NCBI GenBank assembly: GCA_935421135.1
Contig: OW285192.1
Location: 16,097,001-16,161,000 of the forward strand
Length of the DNA stretch: 64,000 nt
From: Bugulina stolonifera
Lineage: Eukaryota; Bryozoa; Gymnolaemata; Cheilostomatida; Bugulidae
Reading direction: 5' to 3'
A program made the translations under genes and the position numbers. Positions 37,401 through 45,038 of this stretch are shown here, piece after piece. The notes under the pieces were generated by a model. The model saw only the letters and a list, made by a program, of their open reading frames with translations, was not told the DNA's origin and did not search any database. Positions within the stretch are counted from its first letter, which is position 1. Each line of letters starts with the position of its first letter.

Positions 37401-40400
37401 TTGCTTTATTCAAGCGCAATCAACAACCGAATTACAACACAAAATGCACTGCCTTATATACATAACAAACTTCTTGCCAAAAGAGTCCGACATGGGTATC
37501 GGCCAGCCGACATGGTATCGGCTCCGGAACTGATGCAACAACATGGATGGTTCCGCCCGATGTCGGCCACATAAAGGGTCGGCCTTGGCACAAAATGTGC
37601 ATACAATAAGGAGAAACATGTCATATAGAATTATGAGCTTAATCTATAAGGTCGGCCATGAAGTTATTATGTAAATGGCAAAAAGACACTATTAAATTAC
37701 AACCAAGCAAGAGTAGACAATAAATTACTGAGAATATGTACAAATGTGGGAAAAACCAAAATGCAATATAAGTGTAATCCCAAAGCTTGATTGCTAGTAT
37801 ATGTATATATAGGACACGCAGTGTATAAGGTAATAATGAATGCATGAATGAGTATGGATAATAATGTCATGCATGGATAAGATTATAATTATATGGTAGT
37901 GTCAGCTATGATTCTGTTTGTGTGGCTGGCCTAGGGAGCCATGACCACGGAGGCTGTTTCACCACAATATTCATAACTCTGAGTGATAGTTCCTTTTTTC
38001 CCCTAATCTGGGATCTAGAAACTTACCCAGGACAAGACAAGAAGAGAGAATTAACTTTGCTAAAATACAAAGTGGTACAATAAAAACTTGCTAGAAAATG
38101 TAAAGGTAATTTTCATATTATTATTATAATTATTTTAATTTTTATGCAATCACCGATTCATTTAATGATTTAGCCAAGCAAACTTTGACTGTACAGTAAA
38201 CAAGAACGTCTACAAGAAGTTTATTGATAGCACAATCAATCAACTTTGCTGACCTACCTAAGAGATACATGCAAGAATATGAAACTCAAGCTACATTCAC
38301 TGTGATTTTAATAAGTAACTATGGAAATCATGGCGACCTCCATGGAAAAACCTCCTAAATGAGAAAATCCTTGAATATGGCAAAAAAATTAATCAATTTC
38401 AATTTTTTTTTCTGCAAATAAAAGGGGGGTCAATCCGCCCATGTGCATACAGCTATTTACATGTAGCTATATGATGTGGAGTTGTTGATAGAGAAAGCCA
38501 CAGAAAGCCAGTGAGCAACCATTCTTACAACTGAGACTAATGGATCTAGAAGTGACTGAACTACGATCACTTTATACTCAATACAAGGTATTGTGTTGAT
38601 ACTTACCATTATCTATAATGACACTACAATAATATGATACATAGTTAAATATTTTACAAAGTAGCAACTATTTGCTGTAATATATTTGGTAAAAGCTCAA
38701 TCAGAGGGTTTTTTAACAAGCTGTGGTAATTACTTTATCTCACAGGTGGACTATGTTATAGATTAGTATATAGCTGTATGTAGCTTGCTAACTTGGATAG
38801 CTGTAGCCTATGTAGCTTGTTAACTTGTGCTGTACAAAGTGGTCACTTAATAAATGCTATCAGCAAAGATAAGACATGGCGTCGTAGACAGGATTAAGAA
38901 AGTTTGGCTGGAAAGATATTTACAAGTACTTAAGCAAAGGCTGACGATGGCTGGTATAACCCCACCTAAAAGTTTGGACTTTATTAATGCAAGAAGCACT
39001 TGGGGTGCTTGGAGAAATAGATTTGAGAGATATAGAAATGCCAGTGGGCTTATGGATAAGAGTGCAGAACAGCAAGTGAATGTATTAATATACGTAATGG
39101 AGGAAGAGGCAGAGTCAATACATAATCAACTCACCATAAGAGCACAGAAGGTGGAAGATGGTACACCTGTTGCTACCGATAACATCTACATACGAACACT
39201 AGAAGCATTTGATGGTTATTTTAATCCCCAAGAAAATACGGTACACTACAAAATCATGTTTAGCTCACGCATACAATCCAGTAAAGAATCTAATGAACAG
39301 TTTATTAGAGAAGTATATGAGCTGGCAGCCAAGTGTGGTTGGGCTGAAGACGTTAAACAGGACATGATTAAGACAATACTGTTAGCAGGAATGAATGATA
39401 AGGCACTGTCAATGGAGTTACAGTTGAAAGCTGATTTAACATTAGACAACATTAAGTTGGCTATGAGATCGAAGGAAATCATCTTACATAATCAGAAATG
39501 TGAGATAGATGGGGCTGTTGGAGCAGTAGCCGAGCTAGCAATTCACCAGGTATCCAAGAGAAACAACTACAAAGATGAGAGCCCGATGTCCCAAAAGTCC
39601 CTGGGGCAGGGCAGTCAGTGGGCAGAAGCAGAAGGTAAAGGTGGCAGACATGCAGGACCCAGGAGCAGTTATGGACAGTTTACCAATGCAGCTAAGTCTA
39701 ATTATTTAAATGAGTGTCATTACTGCGGGCTTAAGCATTTAAAAGGACAATGCCCTGCTTATAACAAACGTTGTAATTTATGTAATAAGTTCAATCACTT
39801 TGCTAGGGTGTGTAAAGCAAATACTAGTAATCAGGCACATGCAGTTGAAGTGCAGGATAGTGACGACTGTACTGAATCAGATAGTCTAGAATATTTTAGA
39901 GTTAATTGTATTTTTCCTAACAATAGTCCCCGTAGAGTAGATAGTGAGTGGATAGTAGATTTATTTGTTAAGGGTGTGCCACATCAAGCCAAGGTAGACA
40001 CTGGAGCCGAAGTAAACGTAATGTCAGTGCAAAATTTGAAGAAATTGGGCGTTCACACAGTGGTGCGCTCCAAAGCTATGTTGTCAGGGTATTCAGGGTA
40101 TAACATACCAGTTTTGGGTAAAGTACAGTTGCCGGTGGCCTTGCCGGGGACGGTAGGTGGTGGGCCGGGGTGTGTGCTGGCTCAGTTTTACATAGTCAAG
40201 CGGCCGGCTGCTACTCTATTGAGCCTGCAAACTAGTAGAGAGTTAGGGTTGTTACCTAGTTACAATCTGGCAAAAATTACACATACTGATGAGATAACGG
40301 CTAAATACCAAATAGCAATGAATAGAGATGAGGAATTGTCTTGGGAGCAGTGTAGGAGATTTGAGAAAGTCCAGAACAGAGGCCCACTGGGATCAATGTC

Positions 40401-43400
40401 AGTGCCTAAGTATCCATTCCAAGTAGTGGGTGCAGACTTGTTTACAGTAGAGGGCTGTGATTATCTTTTAGTGGTGGACTACCTGAGTAATTTTCCAGTG
40501 GTCAAATGCCTTCAGCAAGCGACAGTGGTGTCCCGAGTAATTAATTGCATGAGGGAGGTTTTCACAGATTTTGGGTGCCCAGAGGTGATAGTTACAAATA
40601 ATGGCCCCCAGTTTAGAGGCATGGAATTGGCCAAGTTTTTTAAAGATTGGGCAGTGGAGCACCGCACAAGTTCTTCTATATATCCCTCAGGCAATAGACC
40701 AGCAGAACGCTGGGTAGGTGCAGTTAGGAGTATGATTAAAAAGTATAGTGCAGAAGGTAAGGATTGGTGGAAAGGTTTGTTATTATTGAGAAACACTCCT
40801 GTTGATCAGGGTTTACCCTCTCCAGCACAGCTCCTTCAAGGTAGGGTACTACGAGACAGTGTTCCAGTAATCCAAAGTAAGTATTTAGTCAATGGCGATA
40901 ACATGAAAAGTGCAAAGGTGCAATTGGGAGACAGAAAAGCTAAACAGAAACACCATTTTCATGATGGTAAGTGTGGTCTAGAGGAACCTCCTTTGAATGT
41001 AGGGCACTATGGTTACCTTAAAGCAAGTAAAGGCACAGGGATACCAGGCAGGGTAGGAAATGTAGAGAAGCACATGTCATGTAAGATAAACACACCAAGT
41101 GGTAACACTTATAGGCGAAATAGAGTGGGCATCCAGCCTAGCTTGATTGACGGCCCTCGGGGTGGTCCTCCGGCACCGCAGGTTGTGGGAGGGGCACCAG
41201 AGGTTGGGCCGGATGTTTCTGGGGCTGGCATGTGGTCGGGTCTGGCACTGAGTGGTCCTGTGGCAAGTGGTTCGGCAGAGAGTGTACATAATAAAGGTAT
41301 TTCAGTTGGGAATGGGACCAGGGTACCTGGCAGGGTAGGCTTGGAGAGGACTACTCGTAGTGGGCGGCAGGTACGATCACCTGCAAAATATGCAGATTAT
41401 GAGAAGTAGGAGCTCACTGGGTGTAGCTTGGCTTGTAGTGGTTGCACCAATTTATTTATTGATATTATTATTATTATTATGAGTGGTAGTAGTATTTCTG
41501 TTCATGTTCACAGTCCAGTAGTTACAAGTTATACTGAAGTTTAATGAATTGTCTATGTCTGTATTGTATCGAATTGTCTATGTCTTTAAATGTACTGTAG
41601 TCTTTTACAATTTGTCAGTTTATTCAAGGAAAAAAGGGTGATGTTATAGATTAGTATATAGCTGTATGTAGCTTGCTAACTTGGATAGCTGTAGCCTATG
41701 TAGCTTGTTAACTTGTGCTGTACAAAGTGGTCACTTAATAAATGCTATCAGCAAAGATAAGACAGACTATTTATAGGAGTAATTTGCTGTTTGTACTGTA
41801 TGTAAGTGGGGTTTAAATCTGAGTAAACATACAGCTTAGCTGAGCTTGTTTCAAATGCTGAGCTATGTTTGAATATTGTTGTGGATGTGTCCCGAAAGCC
41901 TAAGGTCTGTACACAAGCACCGACAACCTGTAGGTGCAGATGCAGTGAACAGTAAGTGGGCTTACTAACAATAATCTAATCTCTTTTACAGGTAAAGAGA
42001 ACAAAGAAAGTCGTCTAACTACATGTACTTCCGCTGAGTTTTGGTCGTTTATACACAGCCCAGGTTTTACGGGAGTATACGGTGTGTACCCACCTCAATT
42101 TTAGTGGTTATACGGCCAGCAAGCTTGTACCTTCATTTTAATAGCTAGTTTTCCCCACACAGTTGCTGTGGACTTGATAGCATAGTGGTAGAGTGCTTGA
42201 CACTCACCAATACGGTCTGGAGTTCAATTCTCTCCAGAGCACAACTTTTTTTCATTTTAGTAATCCACTAATTTCTTAGCTACCATAAGATTAGGTGGAT
42301 AGCTATACAATACTAATCTGTGAGATTGCATGTACCGTGTACCCACCTCAATTTTTCCATTTCGAACACTGACACAGCCTGTTTAAAAAAGAGGACGACC
42401 CAAAAATAGTCCTCCAAAACATAACAATATATATAAATGAAATTACCTGTAATATTTATAAGTATGTAATAAAGACGATCCTATGAGGAGTCCGTCTTAT
42501 AATATAATAAAGGGCACTACAACCTTAAGGGTCGTCGGCGAACGGGCTGGGAGCCGTCCAGTACAATATCAATTTAGGGACTTAAAAACATTTCGCGATA
42601 GGCCAAGCTTGCTAAATATTTCTATTTAAACAATTTTTTCTATTGCAAAATGCTCCAGGATTAGCAAACTGGCGAAACTTTCTTCCGCTAAAAATTTCTG
42701 CTTTTAGGGTATTCAATGTGCATGAGCTGTGAATTCAACATTATTAAGCCTCCAGCAATAGTTCTCTGGGCTTATATGAAGCATACATGCGACAATGTAC
42801 ATGTACAATGCAATGACTGTATACAAACAGTAACAGGGCACAATAAAAGATATAAACTTTAATAGTTATATTGTTCTAATAGTAGTCAAATGGCCTAGTA
42901 CAGTGTTATTGAACAATTGGAAACCAAATGCAAGAGGGTTTTACATTTTCAGGTGTCTGCCTTCAACCCTCGCTTTACATGTGTTGATGCCTTTTCTATG
43001 GCTGGGAGCCTACATACCTCCATTTCAAGCAATGACTAACTTAGCAATGTAAGTACTGGAGAGTAATTGTGAAGTTGTCCTCTCTTTTCTGTCTGAAATA
43101 ATATTCTACTTGGTGTTTATTGTTTTAGGGTCAATGGCTATGAAAAGGGTTCTATAGAAATGAATGGAATGGTTGCTGGTCTAGCTAATGCTGCAAATGG
43201 TTTAGGATTTCTAATAGCACCTTTGGTGAGCGGAGCCTTGATACAACTTTACGGGTACAACTGGAACTTGACTATTCTGAGTGGAGTGCAATTCTTCACT
43301 GTAAGTCTACAACCAAAGAAACTATATAATCATATACATGGACGTGTATTCTATTAGAGATGTTTGGAAATCTGTTATAATCAACTGACTATTAGCTCAG

Positions 43401-44298
43401 CTGGTATCTTCTAACTGTGGTACTTTAGTAATACAGATGTGTATGCAACTTATACCGGCAGAATTTTGGCGCGGTTCTACTTGAATGAAACCTGTAAATC
43501 TCTTAGATGTTGGCATGTTTATTGTATCTCATATACTGTCTGTTGATACCCATTCTCCAAGACAGGGGTTTAAAATCACAAAAGTCACATTTGATTTAAT
43601 TTTTGTATATAAACTGTACAATTGGTTCAAATGTAATGATGTCGTATTTCAGATGATTCTGCTATTCTCTGTTTACAGTAACTTTCCTATTTCACCTCCA
43701 AATGAGTAGCCAATCTGATCAATCTGAAAATCCGTATTTTTCAAAGTACCCTCCCTGTGTATGGACCTCATAGGTTCACTCTTGCTACAAGTCATGTAGT
43801 TGCCCATTGTCCAGAGATATGGCCTTTAGTATCACAACAATGTTTTCTCCGCTGTTTTTGTATACATCAACCTGCTTTTATGAACTTGGTGGCCTCCATG
43901 AACTGTTAGTTTGCAATAGGTAAGAGAAGGCAACTCCCAAACAAACATACACCGCAGGGTCACACATTATTGGTTTTCTCCATTAAATATGTCTGCTGAG
44001 GATTCTCATCAGAGTTCAATTGAGTGCAGACAGTAATCAAAGACTTTATCATGTCTAATAGGTGGCCTCAACTATTCTCTACCTGGTGGTGATGAAAGTG
44101 ACCAGACGTCCAGTTTCTCCAGAGAAGATCTCAGATGATGCTGAAGGGACTGGATCCAGCAGTCCCATAGTTAATAGCTTAAAGTCAGTTAGATCTAAGT
44201 TTATCAGGAAATTGGATGAGCTGTTTGTTAAATCTACTAACTCTGAGAGACAATTCGCTCTCACAACTCCACAACCTCATGCAGAATCAGATTTTTAA
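25427..44298 (+). CDS. SLC18B1-like: MFS transporter, SLC18B1-like, copy C
   Basis: Eleven exons identical in length to copy B: 25427-25729, 26186-26259, 26647-26794, 30756-30824, 31314-31401, 32050-32192, 34945-35040, 35988-36091, 42953-43048, 43129-43300, 44062-44298; 509 aa, all in phase. Two ATGs open the frame (25427 and 25430); the first aligns with the other copies. EEEQHLLSD near the N-terminus keeps the dileucine signal. A Met replaces the Thr otherwise encoded across the exon 8/9 junction (donor AAAAT|GTAAGA). The gene spans 18.9 kb because introns 3, 6 and 8 (3.9, 2.8 and 6.9 kb) are packed with insertions, including an LTR retrotransposon in intron 8. All splice sites remain intact, so it is likely expressible. 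Confidence 0.86.
26041..26151 (-). mobile_element. Short retroposed fragment with 12-bp target duplication
   Basis: GGTGTTCAGACT flanks a 111-bp insert on both sides (26029-26040, 26152-26163) just before exon 2 of gene C. Read on the - strand the insert ends in an AAGAAGAAGA tail, as left by LINE-type retroposition. Its source element is not identifiable. The paralogous introns lack it. Confidence 0.75.
27067..27549. mobile_element. hAT (Charlie-type ends) MITE, intron 3 of gene C
   Basis: The 483-bp element begins CAGGGGTTCTCAACC and ends GGTTGGGAACCCTTG. It is flanked by a perfect 8-bp duplication, GTATACAC (27059-27066, 27550-27557). The ends repeat GTACCCC motifs. These ends and the 8-bp duplication are characteristic of hAT elements. 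No transposase frame. Confidence 0.88.
27925..28094. mobile_element. Small MITE with GGTGTCAAGC ends
   Basis: Inverted ends ACTGGTGTCAAGCAAAATTT (27925 on) and AAATTTCGCTTGACACCGG (to 28094) bound about 170 bp. A CTGAGC block is also inverted inside. A poly-C run lies just upstream. No certain target duplication. Confidence 0.6.
28536..29080 (-). mobile_element. Diverged LTR fragment, family 2
   Basis: Starts TGTAATGAG like the other LTRs. From 28697 to 29010 it tracks 37360-37700 of the family 2 solo LTR: GAGTAAG.CTCTGTAGGTTG, the TATCGGC..CCGGAA block and the AAAAAGACTTAG tail. The right end is eroded and no target duplication was found. Strand is assigned by analogy with the other copies. 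Confidence 0.5.
29752..30019. mobile_element. TA-flanked MITE
   Basis: GGTGTCTTCG at the left and CGAAGACACC at the right (10 bp exact, then imperfect ACCT and ACCCGGGTCT-type matches) bound 268 bp with TA on each side. A TA duplication suggests the Tc1/mariner group. It is more GC-rich than the surrounding intron and contains TCGCGCGAA. Confidence 0.65.
30022..30755. other. Intron 3 DNA with short duplicated blocks
   Basis: No gene seen. An inverted pair CAGCCAGCACTGC/GCAGTGCTGG lies near 30210-30258. Two diverged direct copies of about 65 bp (30528-30590, 30603-30662) share CAGT.TATCAAAC and ACCAGGG.CAAG. Confidence 0.4.
33126..34638 (-). mobile_element. Old family 1 LTR, interrupted by a hAT MITE
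   Basis: The left end TGTAATGATT and right end CCATTACA match the solo LTRs at 263 and 55509. Shared blocks include GAGTGGTGCTAGGCCTTCTC, the TGTGTCTTTATTGA signal region and TTCTGAGAGGTCGGGCCTCT. Without the nested 704-bp element and its duplication it is about 800 bp. Flanks GTAT and ATAT are a near-duplication. It lies in intron 6 of gene C. Confidence 0.7.
33743..34446. mobile_element. hAT MITE nested in an LTR
   Basis: CAGGGTTGGGAA at the start and TTCCCAACCCTG at the end are exact 12-bp inverted repeats. The 8-bp CATATAAT is duplicated exactly on both sides (33735-33742, 34447-34454). It interrupts the older LTR, so it is younger. Clusters of ATCGA words near both ends are further imperfect inverted repeats. 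No transposase frame. Confidence 0.9.
35082..35513 (-). mobile_element. Short LTR copy, family 1-related, intron 7 of gene C
   Basis: TGTAATGATT to CTACAACA, 432 bp. It shares CCTATGAGTGGTGCTAGGCC and GTGTCTTTATTGAGATCCA with the longer LTRs. Intron 7 of gene D is continuous at this point (GAGATTTATATGGCAATGG), so the insertion is well defined. Flanks are ATAA and ATAT. The unit is internally deleted relative to the 263-936 copy. Confidence 0.75.
36363..38443. mobile_element. Probable DNA element hosting a solo LTR
   Basis: CAGGGGCGGATT at 36363 and AATCCGCCCATG ending at 38443 look like terminal inverted repeats, with CAGAAAAGGGGT / GGGGGGTC-type matches further in. Excluding the nested LTR (36971-37966) it is about 1.1 kb. 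The flanks (TCATGCAT, TGCATACA) do not give an exact duplication, so this is tentative. It contains AT-rich DNA and no frame. Confidence 0.4.
36971..37966 (-). mobile_element. Solo LTR, family 2
   Basis: The 996-bp unit begins TGTAATGTTT and ends TTTCACCACA, with ATAT on both sides (36967-36970, 37967-37970). It shares the TGTAATG start, the CTTCTC.TCATTACATAAAAG block and the ATAT target with family 1 but is otherwise distinct. It contains repeated GGCCGA/TCGGCC-type words. Orientation follows that of the related LTRs. Confidence 0.75.
38754..38876 (+). repeat. 5' LTR, 123 bp
   Basis: Very short for a gypsy-type LTR. AATAAA lies at 38849-38854, followed by the TG/CA-bounded end. It matches the 3' LTR base for base. 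It contains a partial internal repetition (TAGCTTG.TAACTTG twice). Confidence 0.93.
38877..38894 (+). promoter_or_regulatory. Primer-binding site, probably tRNA-Ser type
   Basis: TGGCGTCGTAGACAGGAT abuts the LTR. Its complement ends in CGCCA preceded by a tRNA T-arm-like AATCCTG, the pattern of serine tRNA 3' ends. The exact tRNA needs comparison with the host set. Confidence 0.6.
38947..41409 (+). CDS. Gag-protease-integrase polyprotein, RT deleted
   Basis: One open frame, 820 aa from ATG 38947 (MAGITPPKSL). An in-frame ATG at 38854 lies inside the LTR and is less likely. Positions below count from 38854. Gag: about residues 40-230. Zinc knuckles: CHYC...H....C at 288 and CNLC....H....C about 20 residues on. 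Aspartic protease: VDTGAEVNVM with the catalytic Asp at 382. Then a jump: after RELGLLP (about 465) the sequence passes within about 35 residues into the tail of the integrase zinc region (CRRFEKVQNRGPL) and the integrase core. RT and RNase H are absent. In the core, D528 and E618 are present with canonical spacing, but the second catalytic aspartate is asparagine (TNNGPQF, 582; 35 residues before E618). A Gly/Pro-rich tail follows. Likely inactive integrase; Gag and protease appear intact. Confidence 0.9.
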   Translation: MAGITPPKSLDFINARSTWGAWRNRFERYRNASGLMDKSAEQQVNVLIYVMEEEAESIHNQLTIRAQKVEDGTPVATDNIYIRTLEAFDGYFNPQENTVHYKIMFSSRIQSSKESNEQFIREVYELAAKCGWAEDVKQDMIKTILLAGMNDKALSMELQLKADLTLDNIKLAMRSKEIILHNQKCEIDGAVGAVAELAIHQVSKRNNYKDESPMSQKSLGQGSQWAEAEGKGGRHAGPRSSYGQFTNAAKSNYLNECHYCGLKHLKGQCPAYNKRCNLCNKFNHFARVCKANTSNQAHAVEVQDSDDCTESDSLEYFRVNCIFPNNSPRRVDSEWIVDLFVKGVPHQAKVDTGAEVNVMSVQNLKKLGVHTVVRSKAMLSGYSGYNIPVLGKVQLPVALPGTVGGGPGCVLAQFYIVKRPAATLLSLQTSRELGLLPSYNLAKITHTDEITAKYQIAMNRDEELSWEQCRRFEKVQNRGPLGSMSVPKYPFQVVGADLFTVEGCDYLLVVDYLSNFPVVKCLQQATVVSRVINCMREVFTDFGCPEVIVTNNGPQFRGMELAKFFKDWAVEHRTSSSIYPSGNRPAERWVGAVRSMIKKYSAEGKDWWKGLLLLRNTPVDQGLPSPAQLLQGRVLRDSVPVIQSKYLVNGDNMKSAKVQLGDRKAKQKHHFHDGKCGLEEPPLNVGHYGYLKASKGTGIPGRVGNVEKHMSCKINTPSGNTYRRNRVGIQPSLIDGPRGGPPAPQVVGGAPEVGPDVSGAGMWSGLALSGPVASGSAESVHNKGISVGNGTRVPGRVGLERTTRSGRQVRSPAKYADYEK
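41626..41641 (+). promoter_or_regulatory. Polypurine tract
   Basis: AAGGAAAAAAGGGTGA lies directly before the 3' LTR and is the expected plus-strand primer for retroviral-type DNA synthesis. Confidence 0.75.
41642..41764 (+). repeat. 3' LTR, 123 bp
   Basis: Identical to 38754-38876; followed by the GACTA target duplication. Confidence 0.93.
41770..42952. other. Remainder of intron 8 of gene C with a tRNA-like segment
   Basis: No protein gene seen. A module at 41805-41875 (GAGTAAACATACAGCTTAGC) recurs at 32755-32820. At 42164-42243 there is a tRNA-like stretch. Around 42380-42560 are GACGACCC/GTCGTC words reminiscent of the LTR families but too diverged to place. Confidence 0.4.
42164..42243 (+). 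mobile_element. tRNA-like segment (tRNA-derived SINE head or degenerate tRNA)
   Basis: TAGCATAGTGGTAGAGTGC fits a tRNA A box and GAGTTCAATTCTC a B box about 35 nt on, with TGTGG and CCAGAGCACA as possible acceptor-stem halves. T-arm pairing (CTGGAG/CTCCAG) is good. The acceptor stem is poor. A decayed tRNA or SINE is more likely than a functional tRNA. Confidence 0.5.
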
Positions 44299-45038
44299 AA
44301 AGGTTGTTTGAGTATTTTAAGCCTAATTAGAATATTTCTTAAAAAGGTTGAATGCATGTACTTGACATATCCCTGATATCTCCATGTTGATGTACTGTAG
44401 TTGATATGCTAATAATAACCCCACAAGTCAGGTTTGATATTATAAAAGTTGTTGTTGGTGCAGTTCTAACTGTTCTAACTGAATGACTTAGTGGCATTCG
44501 TCTGTCTGAGTTACCATAGTCTACTCTTACATTGCATTATTCATCTAGGACAACTTCTGCAGGAGGTATGGGAGAGGGGAGGGGGGGGGGGGCGCTACCT
44601 TTGACTTGGCAGATGAAATACCTACATACTACTGTATGCAGAGCTGTTACATGAATTGAAATGATTTATGGACTATTCACACTCTGCTTCAACATTACAA
44701 GCACCACATACATGTACAATGTACACTGGCTCATTAAATGTTGTGTAACTAAATGTTGGCTACAGTCAGAAAGAACTACATTAAGCCTGGTTCAATTTTC
44801 ATAGACATTGCACACTAGCCCTGTTTCCTTTTACATACAGATTATGTATGCAGAAATTACACGCTGTCATATGAATTGAAATGATTTATGAGCTATTTTA
44901 TTGTTTGCCTTTCACATATTGCTTCAACATTACTAATGCCTCTACTGGCTCATTAAATTTGGTGTAACTGATTGTTGGCTACTGTCAGAAAGAACTGCAT
45001 GGAGGCTTTTGGTAACAACCTGAGAAGTCAAAATTAGC
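44299..45038 (+). promoter_or_regulatory. Intergenic C-D with duplicated promoter region of D
   Basis: After the stop of C the flank resembles A-B intergenic DNA up to a poly-G run (about 44579-44592). From there it matches the region upstream of C (about 25030 onward). The leader block occurs twice, at about 44640-44815 and 44862-45030, as before gene C. The poly-G run marks the junction and is a plausible crossover point. Confidence 0.55.

Larger units (their letters stand above)
38754..41764 (+). mobile_element. RT-less LTR retrotransposon, intron 8 of gene C
   Basis: Identical 123-bp LTRs (38754-38876, 41642-41764), each TGTTATAG...GATAAGACA, enclose a single long frame. GACTA is duplicated exactly at both ends (38749-38753, 41765-41769). 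A primer-binding site follows the 5' LTR directly and a purine-rich tract precedes the 3' LTR. The layout and proteins are those of Ty3/gypsy elements. However, reverse transcriptase and RNase H are missing and the element is 3.0 kb, about 2-3 kb shorter than usual. Identical LTRs and intact target duplications point to recent insertion. Movement must have used enzymes from another element. Confidence 0.93.
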
